64,000 bases of DNA, from NCBI GenBank assembly GCA_022559985.1, contig JAFJTR010000038.1, forward strand, positions 210,775-274,774. Direction: 5' to 3'. Below are positions 10,731-21,111 of the stretch, in pieces (within the stretch, counting starts at the first letter, position 1; each line of letters starts with the position of its first letter). A program made the position numbers and the translations under genes. The stretch comes from Parastagonospora avenae f. sp. tritici 18332-5 (lineage: Eukaryota; Ascomycota; Dothideomycetes; Pleosporales; Phaeosphaeriaceae). The notes under the pieces are model-generated. The model saw only the letters and a program-made list of their open reading frames with translations, did no database searches and was not told the origin of the DNA.

Positions 10731-11280
10731 TGCGCAGCTCAGTGGAACATAGTTCTCATCGCATTAGAGAAAAGCCACCGCGTGGCGCAAAGAAAGACAG
10801 CCCAAAGCGCGAAACATCAAGACACGCAGGCTGAGCAGTGGCGTACTAGATCCACACTCCGCGGGCACGCACGAGCTTGCAAGGCACGTGAGGCGGGGCG
10901 CATGTGGAGGACCGGGACCGCCGTTTGTTAGGTTGTGGAGTGCAGCCACTCCTGATAGGCTCGATGTTCTTCTTCCGCAGGCAGACCCGGTCTTACACAA
11001 CCGGTACAAGCCTCCCGAACGCCAAAGCTTCGGCAATTGTTATGGCATCGTCGACCCTTCCAAAGAGAGGGGTCGAACGCCTATCGCCATCACCCGCGAC
11101 TGGCCTCATAAGACGCGATGCCACCGTGCTGTTAGGCCCGTTCTGTAACTCTTCTTTTAGTCTTTGTCATAAGATACCCAGGTGTACAATTAGGATCAGA
11201 AAAGCGCATCAAGGAATTGGAATCAGTTGTTGGCATCTTTTGATCATAGATCGATCACTCTCCCGTTGTTCTCCTGCATA
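10731..11280. other. Intergenic region
   Basis: These 550 bp lie between the LisH/WD40 gene and the monooxygenase gene and should contain the monooxygenase promoter. No ORF with credible composition was seen on either strand. Confidence 0.5.
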
Positions 11281-13258
11281 ATGTCTGCGATTCCGAATCT
11301 GCCCACGGATACGCCAGGGTACCATGCTAACGGCATCACAAATGGTATCGCGAAAGCACCCTTCAAAATAAGCGATGCCCCCGTGGAAAATCAACGACCA
11401 CTCAAAGTCATCGTGATCGGTGCAGGCTATTCGGGAATCTATTGTGGTATCCGAATCCCTGAACGACTGCGAAACGTTGAGCTGGTCATATACGAGAAGA
11501 ACGCGGGTGTAGGTGGGACATGGTACGAAAATAGGTAAGACACAGACAGAATGGCAATGCCATTGACGAAACGTGGACTTGAGCTGATCATTCACTAGAT
11601 ATCTCGGTTGCGCTTGTGACGTTCCTTGTCAGTAGTAACATGACTTTATGCAACTCCTCAGGCTGACAACTACAATTAGCCCACTCTTACCAGTATTCGT
11701 TCCAGCCAAATCCGAACTGGTCCTCGCTTTATGCTCCGGCGGCTGAAATTCAAGCATATTTGGAAGGCGTCGCAAAGAAATACTCGGCTGACAGATTCAT
11801 CAAATTAGAACATGAGATCAAGGGGTGCTCATGGGACGAAAAGGCGGCAAAGTGGAACGTCAAAGTGCAGAATCTAGTGACTGGAGAAGTAATCACCGAT
11901 CAGTCTGATATTTTGATCAGTGCCCGCGGAAACCTTAATACTCCTTCTTGGCCAGAAATCAATGGTTTTGGGACGTTCAAGGGGGAGGTTATGCATTCTG
12001 CGAAATGGAATGAAGGGTATGCGATGCAAGATGTCAGGCGCCTGATGAGTTTGACTAACTATGGAACAGCTACGACTTCAAGAATAAGCGCATTGGCGTC
12101 ATCGGTTCCGGGTCCAGCTCTATACAGATCGTGCCTTCCTTGCAACGCATCGCCGGAACTCATGTCAGCACCTTTGTCCGCAGCAAAACCTGGATCTCCC
12201 CTCCATTTGGTGAACAAATATTCGACAGCTATGGGTTGAAAGGCTCTGCGATTCCAGAAGAGCTTCGCAAGCGTCTCCTCAGCGATCCAAAATTCTATCA
12301 GCAGTTCCGGCTGTCCGTCGAGGAGGACGGAAACGGTGTACACGCCGTGACAATGAAGGGTACCGAGCTCCAAAAGGGCGCGAAAGACATGTTCTACGAG
12401 CACATGAAGAAGCGACTCGCAAGCAAGCCAGAAATCTTCGAAGCCCTAGTCCCGTCATTCTCACCTGGATGTCGACGCCTCACACCAGGCCCAGGATATC
12501 TAGAATCCCTAACCCAGCCAAACGTCTCCTTCATCACATCACCCATAGCGCGCATCTCCTCAACCTCAATCCACACCACCGACAACCAAACCCACACCAT
12601 CGATGCCCTCATCTGCGCAACAGGCTTCAAATCCTCCGCACCCCCGCCCTTCCCCCTAACCGGCCTCAACGGCCTGCCCCTGACCGAAAAATGGGCAGAC
12701 CGCGCAACAACCTACCTCTCACACAGCATCTCCGATTTCCCCAACCTCTTCACCATGCTCGGTCCCAACGCAGCTATCGGCTCGGGTTCACTGACTAAGA
12801 TGATCGAAACCGTGGGCGACTACATCATTAAGTGCGTGCGCAAGATCCAGAAAGAAAACATCGCATCCATGGTCGTTAAAAAGGCGCGCGAAGATGATTT
12901 CACTGCGTACGTCGATGCGTATTTCAAGGGCACGGTGTTTGCAGACGAGTGCAGGAGCTGGTATAAGAACAAAGGAACTGGGGCGGTGGTCGGGCTATGG
13001 CCGGGCTCGACGCTGCATTGCATTGAGGCGATGCGCAGTCCGCGGTGGGAGGATTACGAGTATGTGTATGTTTGGGAGGGGGAGGGGGAGGGTGGTGGGA
13101 AGGCGAATCAACTGGCTTGGTTGGGGAATGGGTGGAGCGTGAATCAGACAGAGGAGAGGGATTTGGCGTGGTATTTGTATCCCGAGTTTATGGATAGACC
13201 GGTTGCGCCGAGGCCGGAGGAGAATGGGGGTTTGAAGATTAGGGCGTTTTCGCATTAG
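11281..13258 (+). CDS. Baeyer-Villiger-type flavin monooxygenase
   Basis: Four exons: 11281-11534, 11599-11627, 11680-12016 and 12070-13258, giving 602 aa. Exon 2 is only 29 nt and restores the conserved stretch YLGCACDVPSHSYQYSF across two introns. The FAD-binding Rossmann motif is VIVIGAGYSGIYCG (about residue 43). GGTWYENR follows, and the Baeyer-Villiger fingerprint FxGxxxHxxxW is seen exactly as FKGEVMHSAKW. The NADPH-binding Rossmann motif is IGVIGSGSSSIQ, and the late ATGF motif is ATGFKSS. Such enzymes insert oxygen next to a ketone using NADPH and O2, in steroid, alkane or secondary metabolite breakdown. The substrate is unknown. Neighbours do not form a biosynthetic cluster, so a catabolic or detoxifying role is more likely than cluster tailoring. 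Confidence 0.9.
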
Positions 13259-13752
13259 GATGTTGATGGTGTTGTGAAATTGTTTATTCTGAAGGGTATT
13301 GCGCTTATGAAAGAGTGAAGCTGAAGTGTTTGTTTTATTTGCTAGGGTCCGAACTCTACAAGGCCTGATGAGAAGATTCCTCCTGAAATTTTCGATATCC
13401 TGAATTTGGGCTACGAATTGCTAGAAGTGTGCTACAAAAAACCTGGTCTATCTTGAAGTTGTCTTCCCCACAATACAATGCTCTTCGGTCCGCGATCACA
13501 AGCAAATCCGGGGTCATCCCACGCTAACCCCCACGAATCTCACAAGACCTCGGTCCATTCACATGTCGCGCGAGCTTTACCATCCCGTCACGCATCAACG
13601 TCCGCATTTGAGCCTCATGTGAAAACGTGCCGCGATCTACATTAGCTCCACAAGCTCACAAACACCCACCATCCTCCCACACGCCCCGAAACTGAGCTCC
13701 ACGACCGCGTCACTTACTCAATGACGCCCTCGCGCATCCCTCCACGATAGCA
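13259..13752. promoter_or_regulatory. Promoter region of the peroxisomal ABC transporter gene
   Basis: This contains the 3' end of the monooxygenase transcript and the promoter of the ABC transporter gene. A CCTCGG hexamer lies at 13548-13553, about 200 bp upstream of the ATG. In Aspergillus nidulans this core is bound by FarA/FarB, activators of fatty-acid catabolism genes. A single 6-mer can easily occur by chance. Confidence 0.35.
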
Positions 13753-16026
13753 ATGGCCGTCCTATCCAAGCCCTACCTGCGGCAGCAGCTGTCCAGCGCA
13801 AACGTCAAATCAATCATCAACGACCTGACATCTCTCTACCTCTCGAATCGCACACGCATCTCGCGCGCGGTGTACCTCACGCTCTTCGTCGCGCTGATAA
13901 ACCGCGTGCGCAACGCCATCGCCGAGCAAAAAGCGGCCGCCACACGACGCGCCTCTAAGCCAGCCGACGCCGACGCAGGCAAGCGCAGGAAAGTTGAGAT
14001 CAACCGCGAGTTCTTCAAGAGCTTGATTCGGCTGCTAAGGATATGCATTCCCGGGTGGAAGAGCAAGGAGCTTAGGTTGATTATTAGCCATAGTGTGTTT
14101 TTGATCCTGAGGACGATGATTAGCTTGTATGTGGCGGAGTTGGATGGAAGGTTGGTGAGTAGTCTTGTTAGGGGGAGGGGGAGGGAGTTTCTGGTGGGGT
14201 TGGGGTGGTGGATGTGTGTGGCGGTGCCGGCGACGTTTACGAATTCGATGGTGAGTTTGAAGCTATTCGCGCTGGAGTTGAAGAGAGGGGCATGTGCTAA
14301 TGACCGCAGTTGTCCTACCACCAGTGCAAACTGTCACTGCAGTACCGAACACGATTGACGAACTACATTCACAACAAATACCTCAGCCAGATGACGTTCT
14401 ACACTTTATCTGCGCTCGACGATCGCATAAAGAACGCAGACCAGCTTATTACTGTCGACATTGCCAAGTTCTCGAACTCGCTGGCGGAATTGTACTCGAA
14501 TCTCGCGAAACCGATACTTGATATCATCATATACAACTATAGTCTGTCGAGGAGTGTTGGTGGGGAGGGCCTCTTCTTCATGTCGCTGCTCGTTCAGATC
14601 TCGGCAAACGTCATGCGCGCTCTTACACCTCCGTTTGGAAAATATGTTGCGGATGAAGCTAGATTGGAGGGCGAGTTTAGATTCCAGCATTCCAGGCTCA
14701 TCGACTATAGTGAAGAAGTGGCACTGTATGGTGGACACGAGGCAGAGAAAGACACACTGGACAAGGGATACTTTACCCTCATCAAACACGTCAACCGGAT
14801 ATTACGAAGAAGATTCTACCACGGCATCATGGAGGACTTTGTGATCAAGTACTTCTGGGGTGCATTAGGACTGCTTCTCTGTAGTGTACCAGTGTTCTTC
14901 AAAGTCCCAGGTGCAGGCCAAGGAAGCATGGGAGATCGGACTGAAAGTGCGTATAAAACTTCCCCATCCCAGTCTCTCACTAACAACCCTACTCAGACTT
15001 CATCACCAACCGCCGCATGCTCCTCATGTCTTCAGACGCCTTCGGCCGCATCATGTTCTCCTACAAAGAAATCACCGAGCTCGCGGGCTACACCTCGCGC
15101 GTTTCCACCCTCCTCGACGTCATTGCCGACATCCAAGCCGGTCACTTTGAAAAAGCTCTCGTGTCATCTGCATCGACCGACGAAAACGCCGCCGTGCTAG
15201 CCGGCCGCGGCACAGTGACCGAAGGCGAAGACATCGAGTTCACCGACGTCCCCATCGTGTCTCCCAACGGCGACGTGCTGGTCCGCAAACTCTCCTTCGC
15301 CGTCCGCCCCGGTGACCATTTACTCATCGTCGGGCCCAATGGCTGCGGGAAATCCTCCCTATTCCGCATCCTTGGCGGGCTATGGCCGGTGTACGGTGGG
15401 CATGTGCGAAAACCGCCGTTTGAAGACATCTTTTACATTCCGCAGCGCCCGTACTTGTCCCGAGGCAGTCTGCGCCAACAAATCATCTACCCAGACAGTT
15501 TGTACGAGATGCGCGCCAAGAACGTTTCAGACGCAGATTTACTATCCATCCTCGCGACGCTGGAGATTGAGGGTATCGTCGATCGACCAGGTGGATGGGA
15601 CGCGGAGCAGGAATGGACGGACGTCCTGTCTGGCGGTCTGCAGCAACGAGTCGCCATGGCGAGGCTATTCTACCATCGCCCACGGTATGCCATCTTGGAT
15701 GAATGCACGTCGAGCGTTACGCTTGAGGTCGAGAGGATCATGTACGAGGAGGCGAAGCGGTTGGGCATTACGCTCATGACGGTGTCGCATAGGCGCAGTC
15801 TGTGGAAGTATCATACGCGAATATTGCAGTTCGATGGCCAGGGTGGACATTATTTCGGTCGACTGGATGCGGAGAGACGCGCGGTATTGGAAGAGTAAGT
15901 TTTTTCGTGACAATGTGATAGGGGTGTGCGAGCTAACTGTTGTGTAGTGAGAAGGAGGATATCGAGTTGCAGCTTCGGGCGGTGCCGGATATTGAGGAGA
16001 GGATTAGGGAGTTGACGAGTGGGTGA
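13753..16026 (+). CDS. PXA2: Peroxisomal ABCD-family half-transporter (fatty acyl-CoA import)
   Basis: Four exons: 13753-14250, 14310-14946, 14997-15894 and 15948-16026, giving 703 aa. The first about 330 residues form the transmembrane domain, with ABCD hallmarks such as YRTRLTNYIHNKYL, the DDRIKNADQLITVD loop and the EAA-like SEEVALYGGHEAEK. The nucleotide-binding domain has Walker A GPNGCGKSS, Q-loop YIPQRPYL, signature LSGGLQQR (GL instead of the usual GE), Walker B YAILDECTSSV and H-loop TVSHRRS. ABCD proteins dimerise in the peroxisomal membrane and import long-chain acyl-CoA for beta-oxidation; yeast uses a Pxa1/Pxa2 pair. The short N-terminus favours Pxa2 over Pxa1, but that assignment is a guess. 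The signature-motif change is conservative enough that activity is still expected. Confidence 0.9.
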
Positions 16027-16646
16027 GCAGGTGCTGTTTGGCGGATGATGTGGAGGGCTGTTGTTGGATGAGATGTAAGATTACACATGTAGCGCTGAAA
16101 GACAAGGTGCGTATATTGTGCAATGTATGGTATGGCAATGACAACCAAAAACCTTGCGGATTCGTGTTTATTGGACCTTTGACTGTGGCAGTGGCTCTTG
16201 TTTGGTGCTGTGGAGAGCTGAAGACAGCGTGGAGTGGCCTGTATGGTGTCGGCTAAGAAACAAGCAACAATTTTGGGAAGCAACCAAGGTGCGGCAGGTA
16301 GCAGCCCATTGCACAGAGTGAAGCCAGAGAGAGCATCGCTAGGTCAGGATTACGAATATACGGTCGTGCATATAGCTTCAGGTTGTCAGAAGCCTCTGTT
16401 CACTTTCCGTTCGATTGAGGACCTGCAGTGTATGTATGTGAGTCCATCATGTGCTGCATTCACGTCTTGCATTCATACCAGATGCATTGCCCTGGGGTAG
16501 GTGCATTGGAATCACCTGCAGCGTATGAATGCATCAAGTTAAACCATCTGGGACATCCATCGTCTGCTATTCGACCTAATTGAACCCGATTATCACTTGA
16601 AGCAATTCGCATTGGCAACTGTTTGCATAGTGCTGTGCAATTGACG
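16027..16646. other. Intergenic region
   Basis: This is the 3' flank of the ABC transporter gene. The only structure noted is an 11-bp perfect inverted repeat, TGCATTCATAC at 16468-16478 and its complement at 16523-16533. No gene is seen. Confidence 0.45.
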
Positions 16647-16872
16647 GTGTCACTAGGCGCCGGCAAAATTCGTGCCCGCCTTGTCTAACGAGAAGAGGTA
16701 AAGAGGTAGCCTGTATGTCTTCAAAGATTTATAATAGAATTATGTAGAGTATCTTAGAGCCACGAATATATCTAGGCTCCTCTAGAAACTTATAATAAGT
16801 TTAAGTCTAATAACTATCAGCTCATGCTGTAGGTGCAGAGCGGGCACGAATTTTGCCGCTGCCTAGTGGTGT
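16647..16872. mobile_element. MITE-like element 1 (CACYAGG family), 218 bp plus 4-bp target duplication
   Basis: Terminal inverted repeats of 29 bp lie at 16651-16679 and 16840-16868. Both start CACTAGGC and match at 27 of 29 positions. The element is flanked by GTGT on each side (16647-16650 and 16869-16872), a candidate 4-bp target-site duplication. The interior is AT-rich and TpA-rich with no ORF, so it is non-autonomous and possibly RIP-mutated. A second element with alignable ends lies at 60024-60245. The ends begin CACTA, as in CACTA transposons, but those make 2-3 bp duplications, so the superfamily is undecided. Confidence 0.75.
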
Positions 16873-17462
16873 CGAGAGATGCTGACGTGAGCACGGTAGG
16901 CGGCGAGGCTGGGTGGCGGGGGCGCGTTGCGTTGCCTAGCAACAATGGCTACGCGAACCAGAGTTGCGCGATGTACGCAGTGAAGTACGCAGATATATCG
17001 CGTAGGTTTTTTGATACGTGAGGCGCTATCAGTCCTTAGCGGCGGGTCTACCCGCCGCGGCCAGCGCGGGCCTTATCGCCGATAACCACCCGAAGCGACC
17101 GAACCATCGCCGCGCTAGCCCGGCTAGCGCGACGGGCGCCTTCGAGAGACGTACTTTCCAGTTCCTCCTCTCTCTCCACTACACAACCACGCCCGATGCT
17201 ACTTCCGCAACACAACACTATTGCACTTGCATCCAGACGCTGTTACCACAGTACCACTGCACTGCTACTACTGCTCTGCACTTTTACCGCTTTTTCTGAA
17301 GCAACCGCACTCCCCACCATCCACTCACGCCTGCAGCACGCGACGCGTCTGCAACTCCCAGTACTTCCACCACCAAAACTTCCTCTACGCATGCCGGCAG
17401 CAACGCCCGCAGCTTCCACCATTTCACGGCTTTGAGCCCCGACTGGCAAGTAGGACTTCGCC
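16873..17462. promoter_or_regulatory. Promoter and leader of the dynactin p150 gene
   Basis: A gene-free stretch. It is GC-rich at 17030-17130, where two palindromes sit: CGGCGGGT/ACCCGCCG around 17039-17056 and a 9-bp perfect stem CGCGCTAGC/GCTAGCGCG at 17111-17131. A C/A-rich leader runs up to the ATG at 17463. The frame running through the leader looks like chance coding. Confidence 0.4.
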
Positions 17463-20400
17463 ATGTCGTCACTCAAGATCGGCCAGACGGTCGAGACTTC
17501 CACGAACCAGACTGGCATCATCAAGTACATCGGCACCATTCACGTCGCTGAAGGCGATTGGCTTGGACTGGAGCTCCCGACACCAACGGGAAAGAACGAT
17601 GGCTCTGTCAGAGGCGAGCGTTATTTCACGTGCCCAGCGGGCCACGGCCTGTTCATCAGAGAGGCGAACATCACGCGCATCGTTTCTCAGCCTGCGGCCA
17701 AACAGACTGCCAAGCCCAAAGCGCCTGTGGTCACGAAGTCGCGCCCATCAAGCGTCATCGCACCCAAGCCCGCGCCGAGGGCCTCTATCGCTGCCACAAA
17801 GCGGCAATCAATTGCGACCGCCACTGCCCAACCACCCATCCGCGCGCCTGTGCGCAAGCCCAGCATTGCTAGTACTTCGGCAGCATCGACTACAAACCAG
17901 GATGCCCGACAAAGGCCCACACCAGTGGCCGCTCGGTCAAATGCTTCGTCATCTTCTACGTCTCTTGCATCAAAGACCAGAGACTTGAGCAACATCGAGA
18001 GTCTCAACACCAAGCTACGCCATCTGGAAAAACAGCATGGAGATGACCAAGATCGGATCAAAGATCTCGCGCAGGCAGCAGATGAACGCGACCGCTACAA
18101 AGCTATCATCGAAAAGCTTCAAAGCAAATTTCAAACACTGCACCAGGACTCGGCAGAGCTCAAATCACAACTCCAACAAACCCAGGCGGACAATGACAGT
18201 CTCGCCAGGAAACAAGAGGAGCACGAGGCCGACTGGGAGATCGCACTCCTCGATAAAGAAATGGCAGAAGAGCGTGCTGAGCAGGCGGAATCAGAGCTGG
18301 AAGCCGTCCGCGCAAAGCTGGAGGAACGAGACATGGAGCTGGAGATCATGCGCGAGGAAGCAGCCATGTTCGCCACAGAATTGTCAGAAGAAGACAAGGA
18401 AGCAGCTGGATGGTACCGCCTCCAGCACGAGAACGACCGCCTGCGACAAGCCTTGATCACGCTGAAGGAGATGACCGAAGAGAAAGAGCGAGACAACAAA
18501 GCACGTTTCGCAGAACTTGAGACGGATCTGGCGTCACTCGACACGATTCGTCAAGAACATACCGACCTGCAAGACAGAGTCCACAAGGATGAGGATATAA
18601 TTGAGCATCTGCGCGCCCAAGTTGACGCCAGCGCTGAGTGGGAGGACCTTTCCAACGAACTCACGGAAAAAATCCATGATTTGGAGGAGAAGGCCAAGAC
18701 CCAGGAAGCCACTATCCGCGAGCTGGAAAGTGAGGCAGAGCTGAACAACGAACTTCTGGTCGTGCACATGGACGAAGAGGAAGACCTCCATGCCGAGCTT
18801 GAAGCTAAGGATTTCGAGATCGCCGAGCACATTCACAGACTTGAGCTCCAAGAGGTTGCCATCGCCGATAATCAGCTTCTTGTCTCGAAGTTCAGAGATC
18901 TGGTCTACAATCTACAGAGCAGATTGGCCGACGCAGAGTCGTCGCGAACCATGACGGAGGCTCAGATCAGGGACACTACTGGACGTATTGATGAGGTCAT
19001 GGATCTTAATCGACACTTGCGGGCTTCAAACCGCCAGGCAACCTTCAAAGAGGTCCAACTTGGGCTTTCTCGCCTCGACGCTGAAGTCGCATCAAAGAGA
19101 CTTGCTATTTTCACAGAGGCGCAGTCGGTTGAATTCCTGAAGAGTCTTCCCGTACAGACTTACCTCACGGCAATCAGTGTCGGTGCCAAGGCTTCGCTCA
19201 CATCGTCATTGTTGTTGACAGCCGATCGCGAAATGAGCTTCAATGGAGGCCTGGAGGAAGCTATAGCAAGGCTGTCCTGTGTGGAGGCTGTTCAATGCCT
19301 CGCTTTGCTCCAAGCAGGCAGCAAGCGCCTGTATTCCGCGATGGAAACATGTGACCTGCTTGACTTCGCCACCTTCGGCCCAATCGATCAGGAGCTCCGC
19401 GTCGTAGAGAAGACCCTCGACCATGCCCATGAGGCTCTCGTAAACGACGAGATCAACTTCGCCGACATGGCCAACAGCCTATCGCAATCCCTGAAGATTC
19501 AAGATGCAGTCCTTGTCGACCAGCAAAACGTTTTGGCAATGATGCCCGAGGATGAGTCTACGGCCCATATCCAGAGGATCGTTGCTCGTTTAGACTACCT
19601 TGGTAGTAACTTCGCCGTCATCACCACAATGATGTCGTTCCTTGCCAGCAACGCCACCGAGCTGCTGGTGAAAACTGCGGCTCAAGACATCAACCCCGAT
19701 GACGTTACTTCTGCGGCGCAGCGGGTTCTAGAGCTGTTCGCCAGTTCATCAGTGATCTGCAACAAGGCGGTTGCTGCCGGTCAAAAATTGCTGCGCACAG
19801 TGGATGCGTTGCGTAGCGATTCACTATATCCTCATGTCTTTAAGGGGTCCGAGGATATCATGGAGCAAGAGGCCTATTTGGCGAAGCTCGCTCGCGACGC
19901 CGCTCAATGGGGCCGCAACACGTTGAGCATTATCAACGCCTCCTTCCAGCCAGAGCCGTCCCCGTTTTGGTCGGAGCTTAACATTGAGGATATGTTCGCT
20001 TTCTATTGGAGTCCAGAGATGATGCGCCTTGACAACACTGCCCAACGACTCGACGCCTGGACAGAAGAGGCATCTTTGTTGCTGAACACTAGCGAGATTG
20101 TCCACGGTCTGACACCCTGGGCCCAGAAGGCAAAGGAGATGGAGGCTGCACGAAAGAAGAACTCAGAGGCCTCCGTGTTGCTCGAGAAGCTCAAGGTCGA
20201 GCACAAAGCTACTCTGCTGAGCCTTCATGAGCGAGAGCAGGTCATCGAGACTAAGAGTCTCGAGATCGAGCATCTCGACGCGAAATATCGGGATGCCAGC
20301 AACAAAGTCACAGATGCACAGCATCTAAGAGAAAAACTCATCAAAACTGAGCAGGAGATAACGGATCTCCGAACCAAAATAAACGATCAGCACAGTCAGA

Positions 20401-21005
20401 TTGAGGCCCTTGAGCAAAACATTGCCAGGTCGGATCGCTCTGATCATGCGATCAATCCGCCAGACGCCACGAAGATCGTGACAGAACCTGTCGAACACCC
20501 TTCGGTCTCAAGCACCATACCGGCCCAAGTCAACTGCCTGTTGTCGGCTCTTCAAACGGAGAATCACTGGCTACGTCGACGTGAGCATGCCGACCTGTTT
20601 GATTGCAATCTGAAGCACGTATTTGGGAAGATCCGCCACGCCCAGCAGAAGACGTACGCCCAAGCTATTGATCGCGCTTTGACGGACGTCCTGCTTGAGG
20701 TGGAAGAATCCGATACATCATCGGATGACTCCAGTCACCAAGACGTCGAGGACCATGCCGCTGCGCAGTTGATATTCTCACGACCTAAGATGTTGCCGAT
20801 GGGTGTTGGGCCTGTTCAGACAGCTTGGCAGGCTTCCAATGGGTCGCTGGAGCAGTGTTTCGCCTATCTAGAGTCGAACTTGGTTGACCCAGTTGCGCAA
20901 GGAGAACTTTGCACTATCCCTAAGGGGGATGAGGACATGTTAGAATTATGGGACGATGGCGCTTCGTCGGTTTTTGAGAGTCTCAGTGGCGAAATGGGTC
21001 TATGA
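17463..21005 (+). CDS. NIP100: Dynactin large subunit p150Glued homologue
   Basis: A single 1180-aa exon. Residues 1-75 form a CAP-Gly domain (IGQTVETSTNQTGIIKYIG, then GDWLGLELPTPTGKNDGSV and GHGLFIREANI), which binds microtubule plus ends and EB-type C-termini. A basic Ser/Pro/Ala-rich linker follows (to about 180), then a long coiled coil (about 180-520) that binds dynein intermediate chain, a globular dynactin-specific region (about 550-900) and a second coiled coil (about 890-1000). It is the fungal Nip100 / N. crassa ro-3 type. It links cytoplasmic dynein to dynactin for nuclear positioning and retrograde transport in hyphae. Its stop-codon region is tandemly duplicated just downstream, and a decayed partial copy of the linker/coiled-coil start lies at 21707-21907. 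Confidence 0.93.
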   Translation: MSSLKIGQTVETSTNQTGIIKYIGTIHVAEGDWLGLELPTPTGKNDGSVRGERYFTCPAGHGLFIREANITRIVSQPAAKQTAKPKAPVVTKSRPSSVIAPKPAPRASIAATKRQSIATATAQPPIRAPVRKPSIASTSAASTTNQDARQRPTPVAARSNASSSSTSLASKTRDLSNIESLNTKLRHLEKQHGDDQDRIKDLAQAADERDRYKAIIEKLQSKFQTLHQDSAELKSQLQQTQADNDSLARKQEEHEADWEIALLDKEMAEERAEQAESELEAVRAKLEERDMELEIMREEAAMFATELSEEDKEAAGWYRLQHENDRLRQALITLKEMTEEKERDNKARFAELETDLASLDTIRQEHTDLQDRVHKDEDIIEHLRAQVDASAEWEDLSNELTEKIHDLEEKAKTQEATIRELESEAELNNELLVVHMDEEEDLHAELEAKDFEIAEHIHRLELQEVAIADNQLLVSKFRDLVYNLQSRLADAESSRTMTEAQIRDTTGRIDEVMDLNRHLRASNRQATFKEVQLGLSRLDAEVASKRLAIFTEAQSVEFLKSLPVQTYLTAISVGAKASLTSSLLLTADREMSFNGGLEEAIARLSCVEAVQCLALLQAGSKRLYSAMETCDLLDFATFGPIDQELRVVEKTLDHAHEALVNDEINFADMANSLSQSLKIQDAVLVDQQNVLAMMPEDESTAHIQRIVARLDYLGSNFAVITTMMSFLASNATELLVKTAAQDINPDDVTSAAQRVLELFASSSVICNKAVAAGQKLLRTVDALRSDSLYPHVFKGSEDIMEQEAYLAKLARDAAQWGRNTLSIINASFQPEPSPFWSELNIEDMFAFYWSPEMMRLDNTAQRLDAWTEEASLLLNTSEIVHGLTPWAQKAKEMEAARKKNSEASVLLEKLKVEHKATLLSLHEREQVIETKSLEIEHLDAKYRDASNKVTDAQHLREKLIKTEQEITDLRTKINDQHSQIEALEQNIARSDRSDHAINPPDATKIVTEPVEHPSVSSTIPAQVNCLLSALQTENHWLRRREHADLFDCNLKHVFGKIRHAQQKTYAQAIDRALTDVLLEVEESDTSSDDSSHQDVEDHAAAQLIFSRPKMLPMGVGPVQTAWQASNGSLEQCFAYLESNLVDPVAQGELCTIPKGDEDMLELWDDGASSVFESLSGEMGL

Positions 21006-21111
21006 GGTGGTCTGGTATGGGTTTTGACATTTTGTACGGTGTTTTTGAGAGTCCCATTGGCGAGATTGGCCTATGAGGCGGTTTGGCATGGGTCTTGGCA
21101 TTTTGTATGGC
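20970..21111 (+). repeat. 71-bp tandem duplication across the dynactin stop codon
   Basis: Two adjacent 71-bp units, 20970-21040 and 21041-21111, agree at roughly 80-85% of positions by eye, with mostly transition differences. The first contains the last codons and TGA of the dynactin gene. The second can still be read as VFESPIGEIGL followed by a stop, against VFESLSGEMGL in the true C-terminus. Confidence 0.85.

Noticed and set aside
11535..12069. Reading the monooxygenase as several separate broken genes
   Set aside because: Removing three introns with good GT...AG ends joins all pieces in frame and restores family motifs across each junction.
16651..16868. Interpretation of the element as a solo LTR
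   Set aside because: Ends are inverted repeats starting CACTAG, not TG...CA, so an LTR origin does not fit.
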